From Salminus brasiliensis (taxonomy: Eukaryota > Chordata > Actinopteri > Characiformes > Bryconidae): DNA of 64,000 nt. The stretch covers positions 24,889,269-24,953,268 of the forward strand of contig NC_132888.1 in NCBI RefSeq assembly GCF_030463535.1, in the 5' to 3' direction. A program made the translations under genes and the position numbers. The notes below the pieces were generated by a model. The model searched no databases and was not told the DNA's origin. It saw only the letters and a program-made list of their open reading frames with translations. This document shows positions 9,141 through 21,901 of the stretch, piece by piece (the stretch's first letter is position 1; every line of letters starts with the position of its first letter).

Positions 9141-12100
9141 GCTTACGGCCATTCCACCCTTAGATCGCCTGATCTCGTCTGATCTCAGAAGCAACCTAGG
9201 GTTGGGGCTGGTTAGTACTTGAATGGGAGACTGTCTGGGAATACCAGGTGTTATAAGCTTTTCCAGTCCTGCAAACAATTAAAGCTTACATTTCCATGTT
9301 ATTTACCTCTTTTGCACAAATTTGTAGTTGAAACTCTTTTGTGTTGTAAATTTTGATGTGTTGAAATGGAATGCTTTTTCTTGGTTTTGAACAAATATGG
9401 TCTTAGCTATGAAATTTGAATTCTCTAGTTTGCACGATTCATCTGCTTACGGCCATTCCACCCTTAGAACGCCTGATCTTGTCTGATCTCAGAAGCTACC
9501 TAGGGTTGGGCCTGGTTAGTACTTGAATGGGAGACTGTCTGGGAATACCAGGTGTTGTAAGCTTTTTCAATCCTGCAAACAATGAAAGCTTACGTTTCCA
9601 TGTTACTTACATCTTTTGCACAAATTTGTAGTTGAAACTCTTTTGTGTTGTAAATTTTGATGTGTTGAAATGGAATGTATTTTCTTGGTTTTGAACAAAT
9701 ATGGTCTTAGCTATGAAATTTGAATTCTCTAGTTTGCATGGTTCTTCTGCTTAAGGCCATTCCACCCTTAGAATGCCTGATCTTGTCTGATCTCAGAAGC
9801 TACCTAGGGTTGGGCCTGGTTAGTACTTGAATGGGAGACTGTCTGGGAATACCAGGTGTTGTAAGCTTTTCCAGTCCTGCAAACAATTAAAGCTTACATT
9901 TCCATGTTATTTACATATTTTGCACAAATTTGTAGTTGAAACTCTTTTGTGTTGTAAATGTTGATGTGTTAAAATGGAATGCTTTTTCTTGATTTTGAAC
10001 AAATATGGTCTTAGCTATGAAATTTGAATCCTCTAGTTTGCAAGGTTCTTCTGCTTACGGCCATTCCACCCTTAGAACGCCTGATCTCGTCTGATCTCAG
10101 AAGCTACCTAGGGTTGGGCCTGGTTAGTACTTGAATGGGAGACTGTCTGGGAATACCAGGTGTTGTAAGCTTTTCCAGTCCTGCAAACAATTAAAGCTTA
10201 CATTTCCATGTTATTTACATCTTATGCACAAATTTGTAGTTGAAACTCTTTTGTGTTGTAAATTTTGATGTGTTGAAATGGAATGCTTTTTCTTGGTTTT
10301 GAACAAATATGGTCTTATCTATGAAATTTGAATCCTCTAGTTTGCAAGGTTCTTCTGCTTACGGCCATTCCACCCTTAGAATGCCTGATCTTGTCTGATC
10401 TCAGAAGCTAGCTAGGGTTGGGCCTGGTTAGTACTTGAATGGGAGACTGAATGGGAATACCAGGTGTAGTAAGCTTTTTCAATCCTGCAAACAAAGAAAG
10501 CTTACATTTCCATGTTATTTACATCTTTTGCACAAATTTGTAGTTGAAACTCTTTTGTGTTGTAAATGTTGATGTGTTAAAATGGAATGCTTTTTCTTGG
10601 TTTTGAACAAATATGGTCTTAGCTATGAAATTTGAATTCTCTAGTTTGCACGGTTCTTCTGTTTACGGCCATACCACCCTTAGAACGCCTGATCTTGTCT
10701 GATCTCAGAAGTTACTTAGGATTGGGCCTGGTTAGTACTTGAATGGGAGACTGTCTGGGAATACCAGGTGTTGTAAGCTTTTTCAAACATGCAAACAATG
10801 AAAGCTTACATTTCCATTTTTTTTTTCATCTTTTGCACAAATTTGTATTTGAAACTCTTTTGTGTTGTAAATGTTGATGTGTTGAAATGGAATGCTTTTT
10901 CTTGATTTTAAACAAATATGGTCTTATCTATGAAATTTGAATCCTCTAGTTTGCAAGGTTCTTCTGCTTACGGCCATTCCACCCTTAGAACGCCTGATCT
11001 CGTCTGATCTCAGAAGCTACCTAGGGTTGGGCCTGGTTAGTACTTGAATGGGAGACTGTCTGGGAATACCAGGTGTTGTAAGCTTTTCCAGTCCTGCAAA
11101 CAATTTAAGCTTACATTTCCATGTTATTTACATCTTTTGCACACATTTGTAGTTGAAACTCTTTTGTGATGTAAATTTTGATGTGTTGAAATGGAATGCT
11201 TTTTCTTGGTTTTGAACAAATATGGTCTTATCTATGAAATTTGAATCCTCTAGTTTGCAAGGTTCTTCTGCTTACGGCCATTCCACCCTTAGAACGCCTG
11301 ATCTCGTCTGATCTCAGAAGCTACCTAGAGTTGGGCCTGGTTAGTACTTGAATGGGAGACTGAATGGGAATACCAGGGGTTGTAAGCTTTTCCAGTCCTG
11401 CAAACAATTAAAGCTTACATTTCCATGTTATTTACATATTTTGCACAAATTTGTAGTTGAAACTCTTTTGTGTTGTACATGTTGATGTGTTAAAATGGAA
11501 TGCTTTTTCTTGATTTTGAACAAATATGGTCTTAGCTATGAAATTTGAATCCTCTAGTTTACAAGGTTCTTCTGCTTACGGCCATTCCACCCTTAGATCG
11601 CCTGATCTCGTCTGATCTCAGAAGCGACCTCGGGTTGGGGCTGGTTAGTACTTGAATGGGAGACTGTCTGGGAATACCAGGTGTTATAAGCTTTTCCAGT
11701 CCTGCAAACAATTAAAGCTTACATTTCCATGTTATTTACATCTTTTGCACAAATTTGTAGTTGAAACTCTTTTGTGTTGTAAATGTTGATGTGTTAAAAT
11801 GGAATGCTTTTTCTTGGTTTTGAACAAATATGGTCTTAGCTATGAAATTTGAATCCTCTAGTTTGCAAGGTTCTTCTGCTTACGGCCATTCCACCCTTAG
11901 AACGCCTGATCTCGTCTGATCTCAGAAGCTACCTAGGGTTGGGCCTGGTTAGTACTTGAATGGGAGACTGTCTGGGAATACCAGGTGTTGTAAGCTTTTC
12001 CAGTCCTGCAAACAATTAAAGCTTACATTTCCATGTTATTTACATCTTTTGCACAAATTTGTAGTTGAAACTCTTTTGTGTTGTACATGTTGATGTGTTA

Positions 12101-12181
12101 AAATGGAATGCTTTTTCTTGATTTTGAACAAATATGGTCTTAGCTATGAAATTTGAATCCTCTAGTTTGCAAGGTTCTTCT
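9141..12181 (+). repeat. 10-unit higher-order repeat, copy 1 (3,041 bp)
   Basis: 5S-like copies start at 9141, 9445, 9749, 10053, 10357, 10661, 10966, 11270, 11574 and 11878. The marks repeated in copy 2 are TTACGTTTCCATGTTACTTAC, GCTTAAGGCC, CATCTTATGC, CCATACC, a T10 run (one base longer than elsewhere) and CAGGGGTTG. Confidence 0.88.
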
Positions 12182-14918
12182 GCTTACGGCCATTCCACCC
12201 TTAGATCGCCTGATCTCGTCTGATCTCAGAAGCGACCTAGGGTTGGGGCTGGTTAGTACTTGAATGGGAGACTGTCTGGGAATACCAGGTGTTGTAAGCT
12301 TTTCCAGTCCTGCAAACAATTAAAGCTTACATTTCCATGTTATTTACCTCTTTTGCACAAATTTGTAGTTGAAACTCTTTTGTGTTGTAAATTTTGATGT
12401 GTTGAAATGGAATGCTTTTTCTTGGTTTTGAACAAATATGGTCTTAGCTATGAAATTTGAATTCTCTAGTTTGCACGATTCATCTGCTTACGGCCATTCC
12501 ACCCTTAGAACGCCTGATCTTGTCTGATCTCAGAAGCTACCTAGGGTTGGGCCTGGTTAGTACTTGAATGGGAGACTGTCTGGGAATACCAGGTGTTGTA
12601 AGCTTTTTCAATCCTGCAAACAATGAAAGCTTACGTTTCCATGTTACTTACATCTTTTGCACAAATTTGTAGTTGAAACTCTTTTGTGTTGTAAATTTTG
12701 ATGTGTTGAAATGGAATGTTTTTTCTTGGTTTTGAACAAATATGGTCTTAGCTATGAAATTTGAATTCTCTAGTTTGCATGGTTCTTCTGCTTAAGGCCA
12801 TTCCACCCTTAGAATGCCTGATCTTGTCTGATCTCAGAAGCTACCTAGGGTTGGGCCTGGTTAGTACTTGAATGGGAGACTGTCTGGGAATACCAGGTGT
12901 TGTAAGCTTTTCCAGTCCTGCAAACAATTAAAGCTTACATTTCCATGTTATTTACATATTTTGCACAAATTTGTAGTTGAAACTCTTTTGTGTTGTAAAT
13001 GTTGATGTGTTAAAATGGAATGCTTTTTCTTGATTTTGAACAAATATGGTCTTAGCTATGAAATTTGAATCCTCTAGTTTGCAAGGTTCTTCTGCTTACG
13101 GCCATTCCACCCTTAGAACGCCTGATCTCGTCTGATCTCAGAAGCTACCTAGGGTTGGGCCTGGTTAGTACTTGAATGGGAGACTGTCTGGGAATACCAG
13201 GTGTTGTAAGCTTTTCCAGTCCTGCAAACAATTAAAGCTTACATTTCCATGTTATTTACATCTTATGCACAAATTTGTAGTTGAAACTCTTTTGTGTTGT
13301 AAATTTTGATGTGTTGAAATGGAATGCTTTTTCTTGGTTTTGAACAAATATGGTCTTATCTATGAAATTTGAATCCTCTAGTTTGCAAGGTTCTTCTGCT
13401 TACGGCCATTCCACCCTTAGAATGCCTGATCTTGTCTGATCTCAGAAGCTAGCTAGGGTTGGGCCTGGTTAGTACTTGAATGGGAGACTGAATGGGAATA
13501 CCAGGTGTAGTAAGCTTTTTCAATCCTGCAAACAAAGAAAGCTTACATTTCCATGTTATTTACATCTTTTGCACAAATTTGTAGTTGAAACTCTTTTGTG
13601 TTGTAAATGTTGATGTGTTAAAATGGAATGCTTTTTCTTGGTTTTGAACAAATATGGTCTTAGCTATGAAATTTGAATTCTCTAGTTTGCACGGTTCTTC
13701 TGTTTACGGCCATACCACCCTTAGAACGCCTGATCTTGTCTGATCTCAGAAGTTACTTAGGATTGGGCCTGGTTAGTACTTGAATGGGAGACTGTCTGGG
13801 AATACCAGGTGTTGTAAGCTTTTTCAAACATGCAAACAATGAAAGCTTACATTTCCATTTTTTTTTTCATCTTTTGCACAAATTTGTATTTGAAACTCTT
13901 TTGTGTTGTAAATGTTGATGTGTTGAAATGGAATGCTTTTTCTTGATTTTAAACAAATATGGTCTTATCTATGAAATTTGAATCCTCTAGTTTGCAAGGT
14001 TCTTCTGCTTACGGCCATTCCACCCTTAGAACGCCTGATCTCGTCTGATCTCAGAAGCTACCTAGGGTTGGGCCTGGTTAGTACTTGAATGGGAGACTGT
14101 CTGGGAATACCAGGTGTTGTAAGCTTTTCCAGTCCTGCAAACAATTTAAGCTTACATTTCCATGTTATTTACATCTTTTGCACACATTTGTAGTTGAAAC
14201 TCTTTTGTGATGTAAATTTTGATGTGTTGAAATGGAATGCTTTTTCTTGGTTTTGAACAAATATGGTCTTATCTATGAAATTTGAATCCTCTAGTTTGCA
14301 AGGTTCTTCTGCTTACGGCCATTCCACCCTTAGAACGCCTGATCTCGTCTGATCTCAGAAGCTACCTAGGGTTGGGCCTGGTTAGTACTTGAATGGGAGA
14401 CTGAATGGGAATACCAGGGGTTGTAAGCTTTTCCAGTCCTGCAAACAATTAAAGCTTACATTTCCATGTTATTTACATATTTTGCACAAATTTGTAGTTG
14501 AAACTCTTTTGTGTTGTACATGTTGATGTGTTAAAATTGAATGCTTTTTCTTGATTTTGAACAAATATGGTCTTAGCTATGAAATTTGAATCCTCTAGTT
14601 TACAAGGTTCTTCTGCTTACGGCCATTCCACCCTTAGATCGCCTGATCTCGTCTGATCTCAGAAGCGACCTCGGGTTGGGGCTGGTTAGTACTTGAATGG
14701 GAGACTGTCTGGGAATACCAGGTGTTATAAGCTTTTCCAGTCCTGCAAACAATTAAAGCTTACATTTCCATGTTATTTACATCTTTTGCACAAATTTGTA
14801 GTTGAAACTCTTTTGTGTTGTAAATGTTGATGTGTTAAAATGGAATGCTTTTTCTTGATTTTGAACAAATATGGTCTTAGCTATGAAATTTGAATCCTCT
14901 AGTTTGCAAGGTTCTTCT
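12182..14918 (+). repeat. 10-unit higher-order repeat, copy 2 (first nine units)
   Basis: 5S-like copies start at 12182, 12486, 12790, 13094, 13398, 13702, 14007, 14311 and 14615, matching 9141-11877 in order. The copy breaks at its tenth unit (14919), which resembles the fourth unit of the block instead of the tenth. The array therefore jumps back and re-runs the inner six units. Confidence 0.88.
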
Positions 14919-16743
14919 GCTTACGGCCATTCCACCCTTAGAACGCCTGATCTCGTCTGATCTCAGAAGCTACCTAGGGTTGGGCCTGGTTAGTACTTGA
15001 ATGGGAGACTGTCTGGGAATACCAGGTGTTGTAAGCTTTTCCAGTCCTGCAAACAATTAAAGCTTACATTTCCATGTTATTTACATCTTATGCACAAATT
15101 TGTAGTTGAAACTCTTTTGTGTTGTAAATTTTGATGTGTTGAAATGGAATGCTTTTTCTTGGTTTTGAACAAATATGGTCTTATCTATGAAATTTGAATC
15201 CTCTAGTTTGCAAGGTTCTTCTGCTTACGGCCATTCCACCCTTAGAATGCCTGATCTTGTCTGATCTCAGAAGCTAGCTAGGGTTGGGCCTGGTTAGTAC
15301 TTGAATGGGAGACTGAATGGGAATACCAGGTGTAGTAAGCTTTTTCAATCCTGCAAACAAAGAAAGCTTACATTTCCATGTTATTTACATCTTTTGCACA
15401 AATTTGTAGTTGAAACTCTTTTGTGTTGTAAATGTTGATGTGTTAAAATGGAATGCTTTTTCTTGGTTTTGAACAAATATGGTCTTAGCTATGAAATTTG
15501 AATTCTCTAGTTTGCACGGTTCTTCTGTTTACGGCCATACCACCCTTAGAACGCCTGATCTTGTCTGATCTCAGAAGTTACTTAGGATTGGGCCTGGTTA
15601 GTACTTGAATGGGAGACTGTCTGGGAATACCAGGTGTTGTAAGCTTTTTCAAACATGCAAACAATGAAAGCTTACATTTCCATTTTTTTTTTCATCTTTT
15701 GCACAAATTTGTATTTGAAACTCTTTTGTGTTGTAAATGTTGATGTGTTGAAATGGAATGCTTTTTCTTGATTTTAAACAAATATGGTCTTATCTATGAA
15801 ATTTGAATCCTCTAGTTTGCAAGGTTCTTCTGCTTACGGCCATTCCACCCTTAGAACGCCTGATCTCGTCTGATCTCAGAAGCTACCTAGGGTTGGGCCT
15901 GGTTAGTACTTGAATGGGAGACTGTCTGGGAATACCAGGTGTTGTAAGCTTTTCCAGTCCTGCAAACAATTTAAGCTTACATTTCCATGTTATTTACATC
16001 TTTTGCACACATTTGTAGTTGAAACTCTTTTGTGATGTAAATTTTGATGTGTTGAAATGGAATGCTTTTTCTTGGTTTTGAACAAATATGGTCTTATCTA
16101 TGAAATTTGAATCCTCTAGTTTGCAAGGTTCTTCTGCTTACGGCCATTCCACCCTTAGAACGCCTGATCTCGTCTGATCTCAGAAGCTACCTAGGGTTGG
16201 GCCTGGTTAGTACTTGAATGGGAGACTGAATGGGAATACCAGGGGTTGTAAGCTTTTCCAGTCCTGCAAACAATTAAAGCTTACATTTCCATGTTATTTA
16301 CATATTTTGCACAAATTTGTAGTTGAAACTCTTTTGTGTTGTACATGTTGATGTGTTAAAATTGAATGCTTTTTCTTGATTTTGAACAAATATGGTCTTA
16401 GCTATGAAATTTGAATCCTCTAGTTTACAAGGTTCTTCTGCTTACGGCCATTCCACCCTTAGATCGCCTGATCTCGTCTGATCTCAGAAGCGACCTCGGG
16501 TTGGGGCTGGTTAGTACTTGAATGGGAGACTGTCTGGGAATACCAGGTGTTATAAGCTTTTCCAGTCCTGCAAACAATTAAAGCTTACATTTCCATGTTA
16601 TTTACATCTTTTGCACAAATTTGTAGTTGAAACTCTTTTGTGTTGTAAATGTTGATGTGTTAAAATGGAATGCTTTTTCTTGGTTTTGAACAAATATGGT
16701 CTTAGCTATGAAATTTGAATTCTCTAGTTTGCACGGTTCTTCT
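14919..16743 (+). repeat. Third copy of the inner 6-unit block (1,825 bp)
   Basis: 5S-like copies start at 14919, 15223, 15527, 15832, 16136 and 16440. They repeat 13094-14918 at an offset of 1,825 bp, including GTTAAAATTGAATGC shared by the spacers after 14311 and 16136 but not by the one after 11270. That mark shows the third copy came from the second, not the first. Confidence 0.88.
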
Positions 16744-17351
16744 GTTTACGGCCATTCCACCCTTAGAACGCCTGATCTCGTCTGATCTCAGAAGCTACCT
16801 AGGGTTGGGCCTGGTTAGTACTTGAATGGGAGACTGTCTGGGAATACCAGGTGTTGTAAGCTTTTCCAGTCCTGCAAAAAAAGAAAGCTTACATTTCCAT
16901 GTTATTTACATCTTTTGCACAAATTTGTAGTTGAAACTCTTTTGTGTTGTAAATGTTGATGTGTTAAAATGGAATGATTTTTCTTGGTTTTGAACAAATA
17001 TGGTCTTAGCTATGAAATTTGAATCCTCTAGTTTGCAAGGTTCTTCTGCTTACGGCCATTCCACCCTTAGAACGCCTGATCTCGTCTGATCTCAGAAGCT
17101 ACCTAGGGTTGGGCCTGGTTAGTGCTTGAATGGGAGACTGTCTGGGAATACCAGGTGTTGTAAGCTTTTCCAGTCCTGCAAACAATTAAAGCTTACATTT
17201 CCATGTTATTTACATCTTTTGCACAAATTTGTAGTTGAAACTCTTTTGTGTTGTAAATTTTGATGTGTTGAAATGGAATGCTTTTTCTTGGTTTTGAACA
17301 AATATGGTCTTAGCTATGAAATTTGAATTCTCTAGTTTGCACGATTCATCT
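16744..17351 (+). repeat. Array segment: G and A units
   Basis: 5S-like copies start at 16744 and 17048. The first spacer has GCAAAAAAAGAAAGC, seen again only after 25236 (8,492 bp away). The second copy has TTAGTGCTTGAATGGG (a box C edge change), shared with 17656, 21598, 22206 and 26148. Confidence 0.85.
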
Positions 17352-19773
17352 GCTTACGGCCATTCCACCCTTAGAACGCCTGATCTTGTCTGATCTCAGA
17401 AGCTACCTAGGGTTGGGCCTGATTAGTACTTGAATGGGAGACTGTCTGGGAATACCAGGTGTTGTAAGCTTTTTCAATCCTGCAAACAATGAAAGCTTAC
17501 ATTTCCATGTTATTTACATCTTTTGCACAAATTTGTAGTTGAAACTCTTTTGTGTTGTAAATTTTGATGTTTTGAAATGGAATGTTTTTTCTTGGTTTTG
17601 AACAAATATGGTCTTAGCTATGAAATTTGAATTCTCTAGTTTGCACAGCTCTTCTGCTTAAGGCCATTCCACCCTTAGAACGCCTGATCTCGTCTGATCT
17701 CAGAAGCTACCTAGGGTTGGGCCTGGTTAGTGCTTGAATGGGAGACTGTCTGGGAATACCAGGTGTTGTAAGCTTTTCCAGTCCTGCAAACAATTAAAGC
17801 TTACATTTCCATGTTATTTACATCTTTTGCACAAATTTGTAGTTGAAACTCTTTTGTGTTGTAAATTTTGATGTGTTGAAATGGAATGCTTTTTCTTGGT
17901 TTTGAACAAATATGGTCTTAGCTATGAAATTTGAATTCTCTAGTTTGCACGGTTCTTCTGCTTATGCCCATTCCACCCTTAGAATGCCTGATTTTGTCTG
18001 ATCTCAGAAGCTACCTAGGGTTGGGCCTGGTTAGTACTTGAATTGGAGACTGTCTGTGAATACCAGGTGTTGTAAGCTTTTTCAATCCTGCAATCAATGA
18101 AAGCTTACATTTCCATTTTTTTTTCATCTTTTGCACAAATTTGTATTTGAAACTCTTTTGTGTTGTAAATGTTGATGTGTTGAAATGGAATGCTTTTTCT
18201 TGATTTTAAACAAATATGGTCTTTTCTATGAAATTTGAATCCTCTAGTTTGCAAGGTTCTTCTGCTTACGGCCATTCCACCCTTAGAACGTCTGATCTCA
18301 GAAGCTACCTAGGGTTGGGCCTGGTTAGTACTTGAATGGGAGACTGTCTGGGAATACCAGGTGTTGTAAGCTTTTCCAGTCCTGCAAACAATTAAAGCTT
18401 ACATTTCCATGTTATTTACATCTTTTGCACAAATTTGTAGTTGAAACTCTTTTGTGTTGTAAATGTTGATGTGTTAAAATGGAATGCTTTTTCTTGGTTT
18501 TGAACAAATATGGTCTTAGCTATGAAATTTGAATCCTCTAGTTTGCAAGGTTCTTCTGCTTACGGCCATTCCACCCTTAGATCGCCTGATCTCGTCTGAT
18601 CTCAGAAGCTACCTAGGGTTGGGCCTGGTTAGTACTTGAATGGGAGACTGTCTGGGAATACCAAGTGTTGTAAGCTTTTCCAGTCCTGCAAACAATTAAA
18701 GCTTACATTTCCATGTTATTTACATCTTTTGCACAAATTTGTAGTTGAAACTCTTTTGTGTTGTAAATGTTGATGTGTTAAAATGGAATGCTTTTTCTTG
18801 GTTTTGAACAAATATGGTCTTAGCTATGAAATTTGAATCCTCTAGTTTGCAAGGTTCTTCTGCTTACGGCCATTCCACCCTTAGAACGCCTGATGTCGTC
18901 TGATCTCAGAAGCTACCTAGGGTTGGGCCTGGTTAGTACTTGAATGGGAGACTGTCTGGGAATACCAGGTGTTGTAAGCTTTTCCAGTCCTGCAAACAAT
19001 TAAAGCTTACATTTCCATGTTATTTACATATTTTGCACAAATTTGTAGTTGAAACTCTTTTGTGTTGTACATGTTGATGTGTTAAAATGGAATGCTTTTT
19101 CTTGATTTTGAACAAATATGGTCTTAGCTATGAAATTTGAATCCTCTAGTTTGCAAGGTTCTTCTGCTTACGGCCATTCCACCCTTAGAACGCCTGATCT
19201 CGTCTGATCTCAGAAGCTACCTAGGGTTGGGCCTGGTTAGTACTTGAATGGGAGACTGTCTGGGAATACCAGGTGTTGTAAGCTTTTCCAGTCCTGCAAA
19301 CAATTAAAGCTTACATTTCCATGTTATTTACATCTTTTGCACAAATTTGTAGTTGAAACTCTTTTGTGTTGTAAATGTTGATGTGTTAAAACGGAATGCT
19401 TTTTCTTGGTTTTGAACAAATATGGTCTTAGCTATGAAATTTGAATTCTCTAGTTTGCACGGTTCTTCTGTTTACGGCCATTCCACCCTTAGAACGCCTG
19501 ATCTTGTCTGATCTCAGAAGTTACTTAGGATTGGGCCTCTTTAGTACTTGAATGGGAGACTGTCTGGGAATACCAGGTGTTGTAAGCTTTTTCAAACATG
19601 CAAACAATGAAAGCTTACATTTCCATTTTTTTTTCATCTTTTGCACAAATTTGTATTTGAAACTCTTTTGTGTTGTAAATGTTGATGTGTTGAAATGGAA
19701 TGCTTTTTCTTGATTTTAAACAAATATGGTCTTATCTATGAAATTTGAATCCTCTAGTTTGCAAGGTTCTTCT
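17352..19773 (+). repeat. 8-unit block with 10-nt-deleted copy, copy 1 (2,422 bp)
   Basis: 5S-like copies start at 17352, 17656, 17960, 18264, 18558, 18862, 19166 and 19470. Marks are CCTGATTAGTAC, GCACAGCTCTTCTGCTTAAGG, GCTTATGCCC with CTGTCTGTGAATACC, the type H deletion, and TACCAAGTGTTG. The copy at 18862 has GATGTCGTC where its partner at 23412 has GATATCGTC. Confidence 0.87.
18264..18373 (+). pseudogene. 5S rRNA-like copy, type H (10-nt deletion)
   Basis: Only 110 nt. AGAACG is followed directly by TCTGATCTCAGAAGC, so the CCTGATCTCG segment (about nt 28-37) is gone, removing one arm of helix III and much of loop C. The 5S has a natural 10-nt direct repeat here (TGATCTC twice), so slippage or crossover explains the loss. 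The ribosomal protein L5 binding region would be destroyed. The same deletion occurs in copies starting at 22814, 26756, 29178, 36460, 36754, 55892 and 57099. Confidence 0.85.
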
Positions 19774-21901
19774 GCTTACGGCCATTCCACCCTTAGAACG
19801 CCTGATCTCGTCTGATCTCAGAAGCTACCTAGGGTTGGGCCTGGTTAGTACTTGAATGGGAGACTGAATGGGAATACCAGGGGTTGTAAGCTTTTCCAGT
19901 CCTGCAAACAATTAAAGCTTACATTTCCATGTTATTTACATATTTTGCACAAATTTGTAGTTGAAACTCTTTTGTGTTGTACATGTTGATGTGTTAAAAT
20001 GGAATGCTTTTTCTTGATTTTGAACAAATATGGTCTTAGCTATGAAATTTGAATCCTCTAGTTTACAAGGTTCTTCTGCTTACGGCCATTCCACCCTTAG
20101 ATCGCCTGATCTCGTCTGATCTCAGAAGCGACCTCGGGTTGGGGCTGGTTAGTACTTGAATGGGAGACTGTCTGGGAATACCAGGTGTTATAAGCTTTTC
20201 CAGTCCTGCAAACAATTAAAGCTTACATTTCCATGTTATTTACATCTTTTGCACAAATTTGTAGTTGAAACTCTTTTGTGTTGTAAATGTTGATGTGTTA
20301 AAATGGAATGCTTTTTCTTGGTTTTGAACAAATATGGTCTTAGCTATGAAATTTGAATTCTCTAGTTTGCACGGTTCTTCTGTTTACGGCCATTCCACCC
20401 TTAGAACGCCTGATCTCGTCTGATCTCAGAAGCTACCTAGGGTTGGGCCTGGTTAGTACTTGAATGGGAGACTGTCTGGGAATACCAGGTGTTGTAAGCT
20501 TTTCCAGTCCTGCAAACAATTAAAGCTTACATTTCCATGTTATTTACATCTTTTGCACAAATTTGTAGTTGAAACTCTTTTGTGTTGTAAATGTTGATGT
20601 GTTAAAACGGAATGCTTTTTCTTGGTTTTGAACAAATATGGTCTTAGCTATGAAATTTGAATTCTCTAGTTTGCACGGTTCTTCTGTTTACGGCCATTCC
20701 ACCCTTAGAACGCCTGATCTTGTCTGATCTCAGAAGTTACTTAGGATTGGGCCTCGTTAGTACTTGAATGGGAGACTGTCTGGGAATACCAGGTGTTGTA
20801 AGCTTTTTCAAACATGCAAACAATGAAAGCTTACATTTCCATTTTTTTTTCATCTTTTGCACAAATTTGTATTTGAAACTCTTTTGTGTTGTAAATGTTG
20901 ATGTGTTGAAATGGAATGCTTTTTCTTGATTTTAAACAAATATGGTCTTATCTATGAAATTTGAATCCTCTAGTTTGCAAGGTTCTTCTGCTTACGGCCA
21001 TTCCACCCTTAGAACGCCTGATCTCGTCTGATCTCAGAAGCTACCTAGGGTTGGGCCTGGTTAGTACTTGAATGGGAGACTGAATGGGAATACCAGGGGT
21101 TGTAAGCTTTTCCAGTCCTGCAAACAATTAAAGCTTACATTTCCATGTTATTTACATATTTTGCACAAATTTGTAGTTGAAACTCTTTTGTGTTGTACAT
21201 GTTGATGTGTTAAAATGGAATGCTTTTTCTTGATTTTGAACAAATATGGTCTTAGCTATGAAATTTGAATCCTCTAGTTTACAAGGTTCTTCTGCTTACG
21301 GCCATTCCACCCTTAGATCGCCTGATCTCGTCTGATCTCAGAAGCGACCTCGGGTTGGGGCTGGTTAGTACTTGAATGGGAGACTGTCTGGGAATACCAG
21401 GTGTTATAAGCTTTTCCAGTCCTGCAAACAATTAAAGCTTACATTTCCATGTTATTTACATCTTTTGCACAAATTTGTAGTTGAAACTCTTTTGTGTTGT
21501 AAATGTTGATGTGTTAAAATGGAATGCTTTTTCTTGGTTTTGAACAAATATGGTCTTAGCTATGAAATTTGAATTCTCTAGTTTGCACGGTTCTTCTGTT
21601 TACGGCCATTCCACCCTTAGAACGCCTGATCTCGTCTGATCTCAGAAGCTACCTAGGGTTGGGCCTGGTTAGTGCTTGAATGGGAGACTGTCTGGGAATA
21701 CCAGGTGTTGTAAGCTTTTCCAGTCCTGCAAACAATTAAAGCTTACATTTCCATGTTATTTACATCTTTTGCACAAATTTGTAGTTGAAACTCTTTTGTG
21801 TTGTAAATTTTGATGTGTTGAAATGGAATGCTTTTTCTTGGTTTTGAACAAATATGGTCTTAGCTATGAAATTTGAATTCTCTAGTTTGCACGATTCATC
21901 T
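19774..21901 (+). repeat. Array segment with a 4-unit duplication (1,216-bp period)
   Basis: 5S-like copies start at 19774, 20078, 20382, 20686, 20990, 21294 and 21598. The run 19166-20381 recurs as 20382-21597. GTTAAAACGGAATGC in the spacers near 19390 and 20606 and CAGGGGTTG in both F units mark the pair. The D copies differ slightly (GCCTCTTTAG at 19470, GCCTCGTTAG at 20686). Confidence 0.85.

Noticed and set aside
10816-10830. T10 run as a strong Pol III terminator
   Set aside because: It lies about 40 bp past the T5 that already follows the 5S-like part, and only in type D spacers. It looks like slippage in a homopolymer and not a selected element.
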